Part shown: positions 25,528 through 35,004 of the stretch, one piece after another
Numbering within the stretch: the first letter of the stretch is position 1
Layout of the letters: every line of letters begins with the position of its first letter
From: Citrobacter telavivensis
GTDB taxonomy: Bacteria; Pseudomonadota; Gammaproteobacteria; Enterobacterales; Enterobacteriaceae
Direction of reading: 5' to 3'
Assembly (NCBI GenBank): GCA_009363175.1
Contig: CP045205.1
Location: 3,906,001-3,970,000 of the forward strand
Length of the DNA stretch: 64,000 nt
Translations under genes and position numbers: made by a program
The notes under the pieces: model-generated
Databases searched by the model: none
Told to the model about the DNA's origin: nothing
Seen by the model: the letters and a program-made list of their open reading frames with translations, nothing else

Positions 25528-26541
25528 ATGAAGGTACTGGTTACCGGCGCAACCAGCGGCTTAGGACGAAACGCGGTTGAGTTTTTGCGCAACAAAGGCA
25601 TCAGCGTCAGAGCGACCGGTCGCAACGAAGCGATGGGTAAACTGCTCGAGAAAATGGGCGCGGAGTTTGTGCATGCGGATCTGACCGAGCTGGTCTCTTC
25701 GCAGGCGAAAGTCATGCTTGCAGGCATTGATACGCTGTGGCACTGCTCAAGTTTCACCTCCCCCTGGGGAACCCAGGAAGCCTTTGATCTGGCAAACGTT
25801 CGTGCGACCCGCCGTCTTGGCGAATGGGCCGTCGCATGGGGTGTGCGTAACTTTATCCATATCTCCTCCCCGTCGCTTTACTTCGATTATCACCATCATC
25901 GCGATATCAAAGAAGATTTTCGCCCGCATCGTTTTGCTAACGAGTTTGCCCGCAGCAAAGCCGCCGGAGAAGAGGTCATCAGCCTGCTGGCCCAGGCCAA
26001 TCCGCAGACGCGGTTTACGGTGCTACGCCCGCAAAGCCTGTTTGGTCCGCATGACAAAGTGTTTATCCCCCGTCTGGCGCACATGATGCACCACTACGGC
26101 AGCGTGCTGTTGCCGCATGGCGGCAGCGCGATGGTTGATATGACCTATTATGAGAACGCTGTCCACGCTATGTGGCTGGCGAGTCAGACACTGTGCGACA
26201 CCCTGCCTTCGGGTCGGGTGTACAACATCACCAACGGTGAGCCCAGAACCCTGCGCAGTATCGTGCAAAAACTGATTGATGAACTGAACATCCACTGCCG
26301 GATCCGCTCAGTGCCCTACCCGATGCTGGATATGATCGCTCGCAGCCTGGAGCACTTTGGTAATAAGTCAGCCAAAGAGCCGGCGTTAACCCACTATGGG
26401 GTGTCGAAGCTGAATTTCGACTTTACGCTGGATATCAGTCGCGCCGAAGAGGAACTGGGGTATAAGCCGAGGGTGACGCTGGATGAAGGCATTGTGCAAA
26501 CCGCCGCGTGGCTACGCGACCACGGAAAACTGCATCGCTAG
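25528..26541 (+). CDS. ybjS: NAD-dependent epimerase/dehydratase family protein YbjS
   Basis: A 337-residue extended SDR. Cofactor motif VTGATSGLGRNAVEFL at 5-20; the catalytic region holds a Ser-Ser and a Tyr (ISSPSLYFDYHHHRD) and a later Lys in FARSKAAGEE. It resembles 3-beta-hydroxysteroid dehydrogenase/isomerase-type proteins, but the substrate is not known. The stop shares CTAG with the stop of convergent amiD. Confidence 0.92.
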   Translation: MKVLVTGATSGLGRNAVEFLRNKGISVRATGRNEAMGKLLEKMGAEFVHADLTELVSSQAKVMLAGIDTLWHCSSFTSPWGTQEAFDLANVRATRRLGEWAVAWGVRNFIHISSPSLYFDYHHHRDIKEDFRPHRFANEFARSKAAGEEVISLLAQANPQTRFTVLRPQSLFGPHDKVFIPRLAHMMHHYGSVLLPHGGSAMVDMTYYENAVHAMWLASQTLCDTLPSGRVYNITNGEPRTLRSIVQKLIDELNIHCRIRSVPYPMLDMIARSLEHFGNKSAKEPALTHYGVSKLNFDFTLDISRAEEELGYKPRVTLDEGIVQTAAWLRDHGKLHR

Positions 26542-27368
26542 CCCTGCCCGTACTTCTCCAACAGCGCCTCAGCAATCGCCTGCGTTTCGGCATCGGCAAC
26601 GCCGTTCCATAGCGTCGGGCGGAAATGCATCTGGAACGCCATCACCACGCGCTGCTGCTCACGTGCGGTCATTTCAGGCTTCACCTCATAACCATAACGC
26701 GACAACAGGTCCAGCAGTGATGCCATCTCAACAGGGGCGTTCGGTGCCCGTCCGGCAAGATAGAAATTGACCCGCTGCGCATCAGGCCAGGCGCCAATAC
26801 CCTGCTCTGCCAGCGCCTGCCAGGGAAACCGCGGGCCGGGGTCGTCTTTTCGCTGCGGGGCGATGTCCGCATGCGCAACCACGTTCTGCGGCTTAATGTC
26901 ATAACGGGCGATAATGTCTTTCGCCAGCGGTATCAGTGCCTGAATCTGCGCGGTTTCAAACGGGAAAAAATACTTTCCACCCGCCGATTTTTGCCAGCCG
27001 CGATTTTCCAGTTCAATGCCAATTGAGGTGTCGTTAATGCGCGTCGCACCGCGCCAAAAGCTGATGCCCGCATGCCACGCCAGATCCTGTTCCGGTACCA
27101 GTTGCCAGATACGCGGTATACCCCGATGTAACGGCGGCACCGCCGGGATCAGATAATGCGAGCTGACGTTTTTATCCGTCAACGTCGCCAGCGAGCCATC
27201 GAAATCGTCCGCCGTATAGTGGATCACTAACACTTTGATGCGAGGATACGCCGCCTGCGCCTGATGACGGGTATCGAGCTGGTAGCCTTCTCTGTCAACA
27301 ATCCCCTTTTCACCCGTACACCCCGTTAACAGCAGTGCCAGGGCCACCAGCCACAGCCATGTCTTCAT
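26538..27368 (-). CDS. amiD: N-acetylmuramoyl-L-alanine amidase AmiD
   Basis: A 276-residue outer-membrane lipoprotein. Signal peptide with lipobox LLTGC (Cys17). Amidase_2 domain with zinc ligands in VIHYTADD and VAHADIAPQRKDDPGP, then a C-terminal peptidoglycan-binding-like domain (about 205-270). It cleaves the bond between MurNAc and L-Ala, including on anhydro-muropeptides. It overlaps ybjQ by 4 bases and is the second gene of ybjQ-amiD. Confidence 0.97.
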   Translation of the reverse strand: MKTWLWLVALALLLTGCTGEKGIVDREGYQLDTRHQAQAAYPRIKVLVIHYTADDFDGSLATLTDKNVSSHYLIPAVPPLHRGIPRIWQLVPEQDLAWHAGISFWRGATRINDTSIGIELENRGWQKSAGGKYFFPFETAQIQALIPLAKDIIARYDIKPQNVVAHADIAPQRKDDPGPRFPWQALAEQGIGAWPDAQRVNFYLAGRAPNAPVEMASLLDLLSRYGYEVKPEMTAREQQRVVMAFQMHFRPTLWNGVADAETQAIAEALLEKYGQG

Positions 27369-27688
27369 CGGCGGGTTTTCACCGCAGTCCCGCTCACGCT
27401 GACCATCAGCATGCTGCTGTCTTTGCCGACCGTTTCGTAATCGATATCAATGCCGACCACCGCGTCAGCACCCAGCGCTTTCGCCTGCTCACCCAGTTCT
27501 GCAAAGGCAATCTCACGCGCTTTACGTAACTCTTTTTCATAAGCGCCTGAACGACCGCCGACGATATCGCGAATACCGGCAAAAAAGTCCCGGAAGATGT
27601 TCGCGCCCAGAATGGCTTCGCCGGTGACCACACCGCAGTATTCCACGATGCTCTGTCCTTCAAGCGTGGGGGTTGTCGAAAATTGCAT
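27365..27688 (-). CDS. ybjQ: UPF0145 / heavy-metal-binding domain protein YbjQ
   Basis: A 107-residue protein of the YbjQ family, which forms a pentameric ring in related structures; function unknown. Conserved parts are IFRDFFAGIRDIVGGRSGAY and GADAVVGIDIDYE. The frame is open 17 codons further upstream, but the ATG at 27688, preceded by AGGAGA, gives the exact family length. Confidence 0.94.
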   Translation of the reverse strand: MQFSTTPTLEGQSIVEYCGVVTGEAILGANIFRDFFAGIRDIVGGRSGAYEKELRKAREIAFAELGEQAKALGADAVVGIDIDYETVGKDSSMLMVSVSGTAVKTRR

Positions 27689-27816
27689 GATGTCTCTCCT
27701 GGTTACATTCAGCACATTATCAGCGCCATACACTATCATTGAAAGGATATAATTGATTATCGTAGATGACTGTTATCTTAGAAGACTCATGGCAGAAAGC
27801 TTATAAGGAAATCACT

Positions 27817-28332
27817 ATGCGCTATTCGAAACTCTCCCTGCTTGTCCCCTGCGCGCTGCTGCTCAGCGCCTGCACCACCGTCACGCCAGCCTACAAAGAC
27901 AATGGGCCGCGTACGGGTGCCTGTGTGGATGGCGGCCCGGACAGTGTGGCTCAACAATTCTATGACTATCGTATCCAGCACCGCAGTAATGATATCACCG
28001 CCCTGCGCCCTTACCTGAGCGACAACCTGGCGAAACTGCTGTCGGATGCCAGTCGGGACAGTGCGCATCGTCAACTGATGAGCAGCGATCCGTTCTCCAG
28101 TCGCGCAACGCCGCCGGACAGCGCCAGCGTTGCCAGCGCCTCGACCATACCGAATAGTGATGCACGCAACATTCCGCTGCGCGTTGCACTGAAACAGGGC
28201 GATCAGAACTGGCAGGATGAAGTGCTGATGATCCGCGAAGGTCAGTGCTGGGTCATTGATGACGTGCGTTATCTGGGCGGCAGCGTGCATGCCCCTGCCG
28301 GTACGCTTCGCCAGTCGGTAGAAAACCGTTAA
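27817..28332 (+). CDS. ybjP: Lipoprotein YbjP
   Basis: A 171-residue lipoprotein with lipobox LLSAC (Cys19) and a DUF3828-type domain (AQQFYDYRIQ, LRPYLSDNLAKLL). Function unknown. AAGGA at 27805-27809 supports the ATG at 27817 over an ATG 17 codons upstream. It is divergent from ybjQ and precedes artP. Confidence 0.93.
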   Translation: MRYSKLSLLVPCALLLSACTTVTPAYKDNGPRTGACVDGGPDSVAQQFYDYRIQHRSNDITALRPYLSDNLAKLLSDASRDSAHRQLMSSDPFSSRATPPDSASVASASTIPNSDARNIPLRVALKQGDQNWQDEVLMIREGQCWVIDDVRYLGGSVHAPAGTLRQSVENR

Positions 28333-28488
28333 TCCCGCCGCTTTACCGCGATAAAAAACGTAACCCCCGTAAATTGTCTGGCATTCTGCATGGAATGCCG
28401 ACAATTGTTCTTACCGCGCTTTGCCCTCGCTATTTTGTGCTATGTTTAAGGGGAAATGCGCGCTATATTTAACTTTTAAAGCATAAAT

Positions 28489-28506
28489 ATTGCATAACTA
28501 TTCTGT
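28489..28506 (+). promoter_or_regulatory. Candidate ARG box upstream of artPIQM
   Basis: ATTGCATAACTATTCTGT matches 13 of the 16 defined positions of the ArgR consensus. It lies 56 bases before artP. A second box after the usual 3-base gap is weak. Confidence 0.5.
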
Positions 28507-28561
28507 CAAAGGTACTATCTGCGGCTTCAATAGCTATCAGACGGCCAGTATACGAGTATCA

Positions 28562-29290
28562 ATGAGTATTCAATTAAACGGCATTAACTGCTTCTACGGC
28601 GCGCATCAGGCGCTGTTCGATATCACGCTGGATTGCCCGCAGGGTGAAACACTGGTGTTACTGGGTCCAAGCGGGGCCGGTAAAAGCTCACTGCTGCGGG
28701 TACTCAATCTACTAGAGATGCCGCGTTCAGGTACGCTCAGCATTGCGGGAAACCAGTTCGACTTCCGCAAAACGCCGTCAGATAAAGCGATTCGCGAACT
28801 GCGTCAGAATGTCGGAATGGTCTTTCAGCAATACAATCTGTGGCCGCACCTCACCGTGCAACAGAACCTGATTGAAGCGCCCTGCCGCGTGCTGGGCCTG
28901 TCAAAAGATCAGGCGTTAGCTCGTGCGGAAAAATTGCTGGATCGCCTGCGTCTGAAACCTTACAGCGATCGTTTTCCGCTGCATCTTTCCGGCGGTCAGC
29001 AACAGCGTGTGGCCATTGCCCGTGCGCTGATGATGGAGCCGCAGGTGCTGCTGTTTGATGAGCCCACCGCCGCGCTGGATCCAGAAATCACCGCGCAAAT
29101 CGTCAGCATCATTCGTGAACTGGCGGAAACCAACATTACACAAGTGATCGTAACGCACGAAGTGGAAGTGGCGCGTAAAACCGCCAGTCGCGTCGTGTAT
29201 ATGGAAAACGGTCATATCGTCGAGCAGGGTAATGCAAGTTGCTTTGCCGACCCGCAGACCGAAGCATTTAAAAACTATCTCTCTCACTAA
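28562..29290 (+). CDS. artP: Arginine ABC transporter ATP-binding protein ArtP
   Basis: A 242-residue ATPase of the arginine importer. Walker A GPSGAGKSS (about 36-44), Q-loop FQQYNLWP, signature LSGGQQQR and Walker B VLLFDEPTAALD are all intact. First gene of artPIQM. The frame is open to 28490, but ATG 28562 matches the E. coli N-terminus; the ribosome binding site is weak. Confidence 0.98.
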   Translation: MSIQLNGINCFYGAHQALFDITLDCPQGETLVLLGPSGAGKSSLLRVLNLLEMPRSGTLSIAGNQFDFRKTPSDKAIRELRQNVGMVFQQYNLWPHLTVQQNLIEAPCRVLGLSKDQALARAEKLLDRLRLKPYSDRFPLHLSGGQQQRVAIARALMMEPQVLLFDEPTAALDPEITAQIVSIIRELAETNITQVIVTHEVEVARKTASRVVYMENGHIVEQGNASCFADPQTEAFKNYLSH

Positions 29291-29306
29291 GATTCGGGAC
29301 AACACA

Positions 29307-30038
29307 ATGAAAAAAGTTCTGATTGCCGCGCTTATCGCAGGCTTTAGCCTTTCTGCTACAGCAGCCCAGACCATTCGTTTTGCGACCGAAGCGTCCTATC
29401 CTCCGTTTGAATCGATGGACGCTAATAACAAGATTGTCGGCTTTGATGTCGATCTGGCCAATGCGCTGTGTAAAGAGATCGACGCGACCTGTACCTTTAC
29501 CAACCAGGCGTTTGACAGCCTGATTCCCAGCCTGAAATTCCGTCGTTTCGATGCGGTGATGGCCGGGATGGATATCACGCCTGAGCGTGAAAAACAGGTG
29601 CTGTTCACCACCCCTTACTATGACAACTCCGCACTGTTCATTGGTCAGCAGGGTAAATTCGCCAGCATTGATCAGTTGAAAGGTAAGAAAGTGGGCGTGC
29701 AGAACGGCACCACTCACCAGAAATTCATCATGGATAAACACCCGGAAATCACCACGGTTCCGTATGACAGCTACCAGAATGCGAAACTGGATCTGCAAAA
29801 CGGCCGCATTGACGGCGTATTTGGTGATACGGCGGTGGTCACAGAGTGGCTGAAAGACAATCCGAAGCTGGCCCCGGTTGGCGACAAAGTGACGGATAAA
29901 GATTACTTCGGCACCGGCCTCGGCATCGCCGTCCGCCAGGGCAACGCGGAACTGCAGCAGAAATTCAACACTGCGCTGGAAAAAGTGAAGAAAGATGGGA
30001 CTTACGAGACCATCTATAACAAATGGTTCCAGAAGTAA
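29307..30038 (+). CDS. artI: Arginine ABC transporter periplasmic binding protein ArtI
   Basis: A 243-residue protein with a cleavable signal peptide ending ATAA and a family-3 solute-binding domain (EASYPPFESMDANNKIVGFD). Paralogue of ArtJ in this window; the two share most of this motif. It starts 16 bases after artP. Confidence 0.97.
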   Translation: MKKVLIAALIAGFSLSATAAQTIRFATEASYPPFESMDANNKIVGFDVDLANALCKEIDATCTFTNQAFDSLIPSLKFRRFDAVMAGMDITPEREKQVLFTTPYYDNSALFIGQQGKFASIDQLKGKKVGVQNGTTHQKFIMDKHPEITTVPYDSYQNAKLDLQNGRIDGVFGDTAVVTEWLKDNPKLAPVGDKVTDKDYFGTGLGIAVRQGNAELQQKFNTALEKVKKDGTYETIYNKWFQK

Positions 30039-30044
30039 GCCTTG

Positions 30045-30761
30045 ATGAACGAATTTTTCCCACTTGCAAGCGCCGCCGGGATGACCGTCGGCCTTGCCGT
30101 TTGTGCACTGATCCTCGGCCTGGCGCTGGCGATGCTGTTCGCCGTCTGGGAGTCAGTGAAATGGCGTCCTGTCGCGTGGACGGGTTCCGCGCTGGTCACC
30201 ATTTTACGCGGCCTGCCGGAAATTCTGGTGGTGCTGTTTATCTATTTCGGCTCCTCTCAACTGCTGCTGATGCTCTCTGATGGCTTTACTGTCAACCTGG
30301 GCGTGGTGCAGATCCCGGTACAAATGGAGATCGAAAACTTCGACGTCAGCCCCTTCCTGTGCGGCGTGATTGCCCTCTCTCTGCTCTACGCGGCCTATGC
30401 GTCACAAACGCTGCGCGGCGCGCTGAAAGCCGTACCGCTGGGTCAGTGGGAGTCCGGTCAGGCGCTGGGACTGTCGAAGACCGCCATTTTCTTCCGGCTG
30501 GTGATGCCGCAGATGTGGCGTCACGCGCTGCCAGGGCTGGGCAACCAGTGGCTGGTATTGCTGAAAGATACTGCGCTGGTGAGCCTTATCAGTGTCAACG
30601 ACCTGATGCTGCAAACCAAGAGCATTGCCACGCGAACTCAGGAACCGTTTAACTGGTACATTATTGCGGCGGCGATCTACCTGGTGATTACGCTGGTGAG
30701 TCAGTACATTCTCAAACGCATTGACCTGCGCGCGACACGTTTTGAGCGGAGACCGGGCTGA
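30045..30761 (+). CDS. artQ: Arginine ABC transporter permease ArtQ
   Basis: A 238-residue inner-membrane permease of the HisQM type with about five helices; the ATPase-contact loop is around GALKAVPLGQWESGQALGLS. A TTG one codon upstream is not needed; ATG 30045 gives the E. coli length. It overlaps artM by one base. Confidence 0.97.
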   Translation: MNEFFPLASAAGMTVGLAVCALILGLALAMLFAVWESVKWRPVAWTGSALVTILRGLPEILVVLFIYFGSSQLLLMLSDGFTVNLGVVQIPVQMEIENFDVSPFLCGVIALSLLYAAYASQTLRGALKAVPLGQWESGQALGLSKTAIFFRLVMPQMWRHALPGLGNQWLVLLKDTALVSLISVNDLMLQTKSIATRTQEPFNWYIIAAAIYLVITLVSQYILKRIDLRATRFERRPG

Positions 30762-31429
30762 TGCTTGAGTATTTACCTGAACTGCTTAAAGGGCTGCACA
30801 CCAGCCTGACGCTGACGGTTGCGTCCATTGTCGTCGCCCTGATTCTGGCGCTGATTTTTACTATCGTTCTGACGCTTAAAACGCCGGTTGTGGTCTGGCT
30901 GGTTCGTGGCTATATCACGCTGTTTACCGGTACCCCGCTGCTGGTGCAGATTTTCCTGATCTACTATGGACCGGGGCAATTCCCGACGCTGCAAGAGTAT
31001 CCGGTTCTGTGGCATCTGCTGTCGGAGCCGTGGCTGTGCGCGCTGATTGCGCTGTCGCTCAATAGTGCAGCCTATACCACGCAGCTGTTCTACGGCGCGA
31101 TCCGCGCAATTCCGGAAGGCCAGTGGCAGTCCTGCGGCGCGCTGGGGATGAGCAAGAAAGACACGCTGGCGATCCTGTTGCCATATGCCTTTAAACGCGC
31201 CCTCTCCTCGTATTCCAACGAAGTGGTGCTGGTGTTCAAGAGTACCTCTCTGGCTTATACCATTACCCTGATGGAAGTGATGGGATACGGTCAGCTGCTG
31301 TATGGTCGCACCTACGATGTGATGGTGTTCGGCGCAGCGGGCGTCATCTACCTGGTAGTCAACGGCCTGTTGACGTTAATGATGCGTCTTATCGAGCGCA
31401 AAGCGCTGGCTTTCGAACGCCGCAACTAA
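30761..31429 (+). CDS. artM: Arginine ABC transporter permease ArtM
   Basis: A 222-residue permease that pairs with ArtQ. EAA-like loop GAIRAIPEGQWQSCGALGMS. TGATG overlap with artQ suggests coupled translation. A terminator follows 26 bases after the stop, so artJ is a separate unit. Confidence 0.97.
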   Translation: MLEYLPELLKGLHTSLTLTVASIVVALILALIFTIVLTLKTPVVVWLVRGYITLFTGTPLLVQIFLIYYGPGQFPTLQEYPVLWHLLSEPWLCALIALSLNSAAYTTQLFYGAIRAIPEGQWQSCGALGMSKKDTLAILLPYAFKRALSSYSNEVVLVFKSTSLAYTITLMEVMGYGQLLYGRTYDVMVFGAAGVIYLVVNGLLTLMMRLIERKALAFERRN

Positions 31430-31455
31430 GCATTATATTGCATAAAACACAATTC

Positions 31456-31493
31456 AAAAGACGGACAAGTTTATAACCTGTCCGTCTTTTTTT
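31456..31493 (+). terminator. Terminator of artPIQM
   Basis: AAAAGACGGACA / TGTCCGTCTTTT, a 12-bp stem with an 11-base loop followed by a T run. Confidence 0.93.
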
Positions 31494-31521
31494 ATTTTTA
31501 ACAAAATAGTTAATCGTTTTT

Positions 31522-31560
31522 ATTGCATATAAATTCAATTGCTGGCATTGTAAATCCATG
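31522..31560 (+). promoter_or_regulatory. Tandem ARG boxes of artJ
   Basis: ATTGCATATAAATTCAAT (31522-31539) is a near-consensus ARG box. A weaker second box lies at 31543-31560 after the canonical 3-base spacer. This is the arrangement bound by the ArgR hexamer and agrees with arginine repression of artJ in E. coli. Confidence 0.7.
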
Positions 31561-31598
31561 CCGCAGAAACGGCGCCTCATCATAACGGGAGTCCAATC

Positions 31599-32330
31599 AT
31601 GAAAAAGTTAGTTCTGGCCGCATTACTTGCCTCTTTTGCCGTCGGCGCCTCTGCCGCTGAAAAAATCAGCTTCGGCGTCTCTGCGACCTATCCACCGTTC
31701 GAATCTATGGATGCGAATAACCAAATCGTCGGTTTCGACCTCGATCTGGCAAAAGCCTTGTGCAAACAGATGCAGGCAGAATGTACTTTCACCAACCATG
31801 CGTTTGACAGTCTGATCCCGGCACTCAAATTCAAGAAATATGACGCGGTGATTTCCGGTATGGATATCACGCCGGAGCGGAGCAAGCAGGTGGCGTTTAC
31901 AGCCCCCTACTATGCCAACTCGGCGCTGGTAATTTCGAAGAAAGGGACTTACAAAACCTTCGCCGATCTGAAAGGCAAACGTATCGGGATGGAAAACGGC
32001 ACCACCCACCAGAAGTACTTGCAGGATAAGCATCCGGAAGTGAAAACGGTGGCCTATGACAGCTATCAGAACGCGTTTATCGACCTGAAAAATGGCCGTA
32101 TTGATGGCGTGTTCGGTGATACCGCGGTGGTGAACGAGTGGCTGAAAACCAACCCACAACTGGGGCCAGCAACCGAGAAAGTGACCGATCCGCAGTACTT
32201 CGGCACTGGTCTCGGCATCGCGGTTCGCCCGGACAACAAAGTGCTGCTGGAGAAACTGAATGCGGCACTGGTGGCCATTAAAGCTGACGGGACTTACCAA
32301 AAAATCAACGATCAGTGGTTCCCGCAGTAA
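31599..32330 (+). CDS. artJ: Arginine ABC transporter substrate-binding protein ArtJ
   Basis: A 243-residue periplasmic binding protein with signal peptide (ends GASA-A) specific for L-arginine in E. coli. Same domain as ArtI, with VSATYPPFESMDANNQIVGF. It is transcribed alone, with ARG boxes upstream and a REP element downstream. The ATG follows CGGGAG at 31588-31593. Confidence 0.97.
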   Translation: MKKLVLAALLASFAVGASAAEKISFGVSATYPPFESMDANNQIVGFDLDLAKALCKQMQAECTFTNHAFDSLIPALKFKKYDAVISGMDITPERSKQVAFTAPYYANSALVISKKGTYKTFADLKGKRIGMENGTTHQKYLQDKHPEVKTVAYDSYQNAFIDLKNGRIDGVFGDTAVVNEWLKTNPQLGPATEKVTDPQYFGTGLGIAVRPDNKVLLEKLNAALVAIKADGTYQKINDQWFPQ

Positions 32331-32351
32331 GTCGAGTCGCTGGTGGTAGAA

Positions 32352-32435
32352 TGCCTGATGACGCTACGCTTATCAGGCCTGGAATATCTGCACCGCTCAT
32401 AGGCCGGATAAGGCGCCAGCGCCGCCATCCGGCAA
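32352..32435. repeat. REP/BIME element after artJ
   Basis: GCCTGATGACGCTACGCTTATCAGGC, then CATAGGCCGGATAAGGCGCC and CGCCGCCATCCGGC: paired REP arms between convergent artJ and rlmC. Confidence 0.8.
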
Positions 32436-32442
32436 ACCGTGA

Positions 32443-33570
32443 CTAGTCCCTCAACAACAATGTCAGCACTTCATAATGCGCGGTATGTGGGAACATATCG
32501 AACAGCTGTACCCGTTCAATACGGTAGCCCGGCAACGCGGCAATGTCTTTTGCCATCGTCTGCGCATTACAGCTCGAATAAATAATGCACTGCGGCGCCA
32601 TCTGTCCCAGATAATCGCAGAGCGGTTTGCCGATACCGCGCCGCGGCGGATTCACCAGCACCAGTTCCGGCACCGCCCCTTGCCCGGTGGCAAACTGCGT
32701 GGAATCCAGCGCCTGAAAATGAAGATTGGTTAAGCCCAGTTCCAGCGCAGATTGTCTGGCACAGGCAATGGCTTCCGGCGCGATTTCAATTCCAGTCAAC
32801 TGCATGTCCGGCGTCGCGCAGTGCAGGCCAAAACCACCAACGCCGCAGAACAGATCCCACATGTGGTTCACCGGCAGCTGTCGCACCCAGTCACGCGCCG
32901 TCGCATACAACAGGCTAGCCACCGCCGGATTGGTCTGGAAGAAACTTTGTGGGCGAATCCACAGCGGCACGTCGTTAAACCGCTCCGCCAGCGCCTGCTG
33001 TTCGGTCAGGAAGATTTCCGTCTCCCCTTCCATAATCGCCATATGCACCGGCTGGAGATTAACGCTGATGACCTTCAGCTGCGGCAGTTGCGTCTGCAAC
33101 CACGGCAGCGCAGCGCGTAACTGCGCCAGTTTGCTTTCGGAACGCAGCACAAAGCGCAGCATCATACCGCCATCAAACTGGCTTTCCGTCAGCAGGAGGT
33201 ACTTCAGTTCCCCACGCTTGCGCGCCACGTTATAAGGGGTTAATCCGGCGCGCGCAATAAACGGTTTCAGCACGGCAAACACTGGCGCAAACGAGGCGGG
33301 ATAGAGCGGGCAATCGCACAAATCTTCCGGCGTCCCGTCGCGGTGCAGCATCCCCAGCAGCGGTTTCTCCACGCTGCCACTGACCACCATTTTCGCTTTA
33401 TTACGAAACGCCTTTTCCGGGCCGCTAACCGGTGCGCACCATTCTCCGACCGAAAAACCGGCAAGCAGATTTTTCAGATCGGCGGTTTTGGCGGCGTGTT
33501 GCTCGCCAACGGGCTGCGTTATCCACTGACAGGAGCGACAGCGACCGGCGTCATAGAGTGCGCACTGCAT
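32443..33570 (-). CDS. rlmC: 23S rRNA (uracil-747-C5)-methyltransferase RlmC
   Basis: A 375-residue SAM-dependent methyltransferase (formerly rumB). Iron-sulfur cysteines at the N-terminus (MQCALYDAGRCRSCQW, plus DLCDCPLYP), SAM motif DLFCGVGGFGLH, and catalytic Cys in YSSCNAQT. An open extension of 27 codons upstream has no support; ATG 33570 gives the E. coli length. Confidence 0.97.
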   Translation of the reverse strand: MQCALYDAGRCRSCQWITQPVGEQHAAKTADLKNLLAGFSVGEWCAPVSGPEKAFRNKAKMVVSGSVEKPLLGMLHRDGTPEDLCDCPLYPASFAPVFAVLKPFIARAGLTPYNVARKRGELKYLLLTESQFDGGMMLRFVLRSESKLAQLRAALPWLQTQLPQLKVISVNLQPVHMAIMEGETEIFLTEQQALAERFNDVPLWIRPQSFFQTNPAVASLLYATARDWVRQLPVNHMWDLFCGVGGFGLHCATPDMQLTGIEIAPEAIACARQSALELGLTNLHFQALDSTQFATGQGAVPELVLVNPPRRGIGKPLCDYLGQMAPQCIIYSSCNAQTMAKDIAALPGYRIERVQLFDMFPHTAHYEVLTLLLRD

Positions 33571-33610
33571 ACAGAAACCTTTATCTAAACAGGGGCGAGG
33601 ATTATACACA

Positions 33611-34099
33611 TTATTGTAAGCGGAAGAAGCGACGACTGGCCGCGGGCACAAACAGTAATAACAGCACCAGCATATCGGGCAATTTTTGCATCACCAGCGT
33701 ACGCAGAATCTCCCGCTTTGACTCACCGGCAATGCTGAACAGCTCGGGATAGCCGTAGCCCAGCGAGGCCGCCCACAAATAGCCTGCGGCAATCACCTGT
33801 GTGAGGAGATATAGCCACCGCGCCCAGTTGCGCCCTTTCACCAATGAAAATGCGCAGCCTATCTCAACAAACACCAGCACCAGACTGCCCAGAAAAACCA
33901 GCGTCAAATTCCAGGTTTGTACGCTGCGATGGATAAACTCAACCAGTCCGCGGACGCCGAGCGTGTTAAAGATCATCAGCAGGTCGAGCCCACGGATCAT
34001 AATAATGGCGAGCGCCGCCACCTGAACCAGCGCAGGCACGTTCAGGCGGGCATGTGATGAGGATGATTTTTTAAAAAATCCCAACGAGTCGTCTTCCAT
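33611..34099 (-). CDS. ybjO: DUF2593 inner-membrane protein YbjO
   Basis: A 162-residue protein with about four membrane helices and a charged N-terminus, E. coli YbjO length. Function unknown. It lies between potI and rlmC on the same strand. Confidence 0.93.
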   Translation of the reverse strand: MEDDSLGFFKKSSSSHARLNVPALVQVAALAIIMIRGLDLLMIFNTLGVRGLVEFIHRSVQTWNLTLVFLGSLVLVFVEIGCAFSLVKGRNWARWLYLLTQVIAAGYLWAASLGYGYPELFSIAGESKREILRTLVMQKLPDMLVLLLLFVPAASRRFFRLQ

Positions 34100-34158
34100 G
34101 AAAACAATGCCGCGACGAGCGCGGCATTGTGTAGCCAGGTTGACCGATTTTAGTGTCT

Positions 34159-35004
34159 TCAGTCGCGTCTTGCACGTTGGATATCGCGGATCCGCTGTTT
34201 TTCCGTACGAGCCATCAGATACCAGGCGATAAAACCGACAATTCCGACCACGCCGAGGATCAGCGTCGCCAGGGCGTTGATTTCCGGATTAACGCCCATC
34301 CGCACGCTGGAGAAGACCAGCATGGGTAACGTGGTTGCGCCCGGCCCGGAGACAAAGCTGGCAATGACCAGATCGTCCAGCGACAGCGTGAATGCCAGCA
34401 GCCAGCCGGAGACCACCGCCGGCATAATCATCGGCAGCGTAATCACAAAGAACACCTTCAGCGGCGTCGCCCCCAGATCCATCGCCGCTTCCTCAATGGA
34501 GCGATCCAGTTCGCGCAGGCGCGATGAAATCACCACCGCCACATACGCCGTACAGAACGTGACGTGCGCCAGCCAGATGGTCAACATTCCACGATCCGAC
34601 GGCCAGCCAATCGCGTGGCCCAGCGCAACAAAGAGCAGCAGCAGTGAGAGCCCGGTGATCACATCGGGCATAACCAGCGGCGCGGTTATCATAAAGGCAA
34701 AGCCGTTCGACCCGCGAAAGCGGCCAAAGCGCACCATCACCACCGCGGCAATGGTGCCGAGTATCGCCGCCATGGTCGCTGCACAGGCGGCGATAGTCAG
34801 ACTCAGCCCCACCGCGCTCATCATCGCGCTGTCGCGGAACAGTTCGCCGTACCAGCGCGTTGACCATCCTGCCCACACCGTGACCAGTTTGGAACTGTTA
34901 AACGAGTAGATGACCAGCATCAGCATCGGCGCGTACAGGAAAGTAAACCCGAGCACCAGAATCACAATACGCCAGGGTGAACGAATTACCGGTAAGTTGT
35001 TCAT
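34159..35004 (-). CDS. potI: Putrescine ABC transporter permease PotI
   Basis: A 281-residue permease with six helices and an EAA loop (SIEEAAMDLGATPLKVFFVI). Last gene of potFGHI. Its ATG overlaps the potH stop by 4 bases, which sets the start; an ATG 14 codons upstream is inside potH. Confidence 0.97.
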   Translation of the reverse strand: MNNLPVIRSPWRIVILVLGFTFLYAPMLMLVIYSFNSSKLVTVWAGWSTRWYGELFRDSAMMSAVGLSLTIAACAATMAAILGTIAAVVMVRFGRFRGSNGFAFMITAPLVMPDVITGLSLLLLFVALGHAIGWPSDRGMLTIWLAHVTFCTAYVAVVISSRLRELDRSIEEAAMDLGATPLKVFFVITLPMIMPAVVSGWLLAFTLSLDDLVIASFVSGPGATTLPMLVFSSVRMGVNPEINALATLILGVVGIVGFIAWYLMARTEKQRIRDIQRARRD

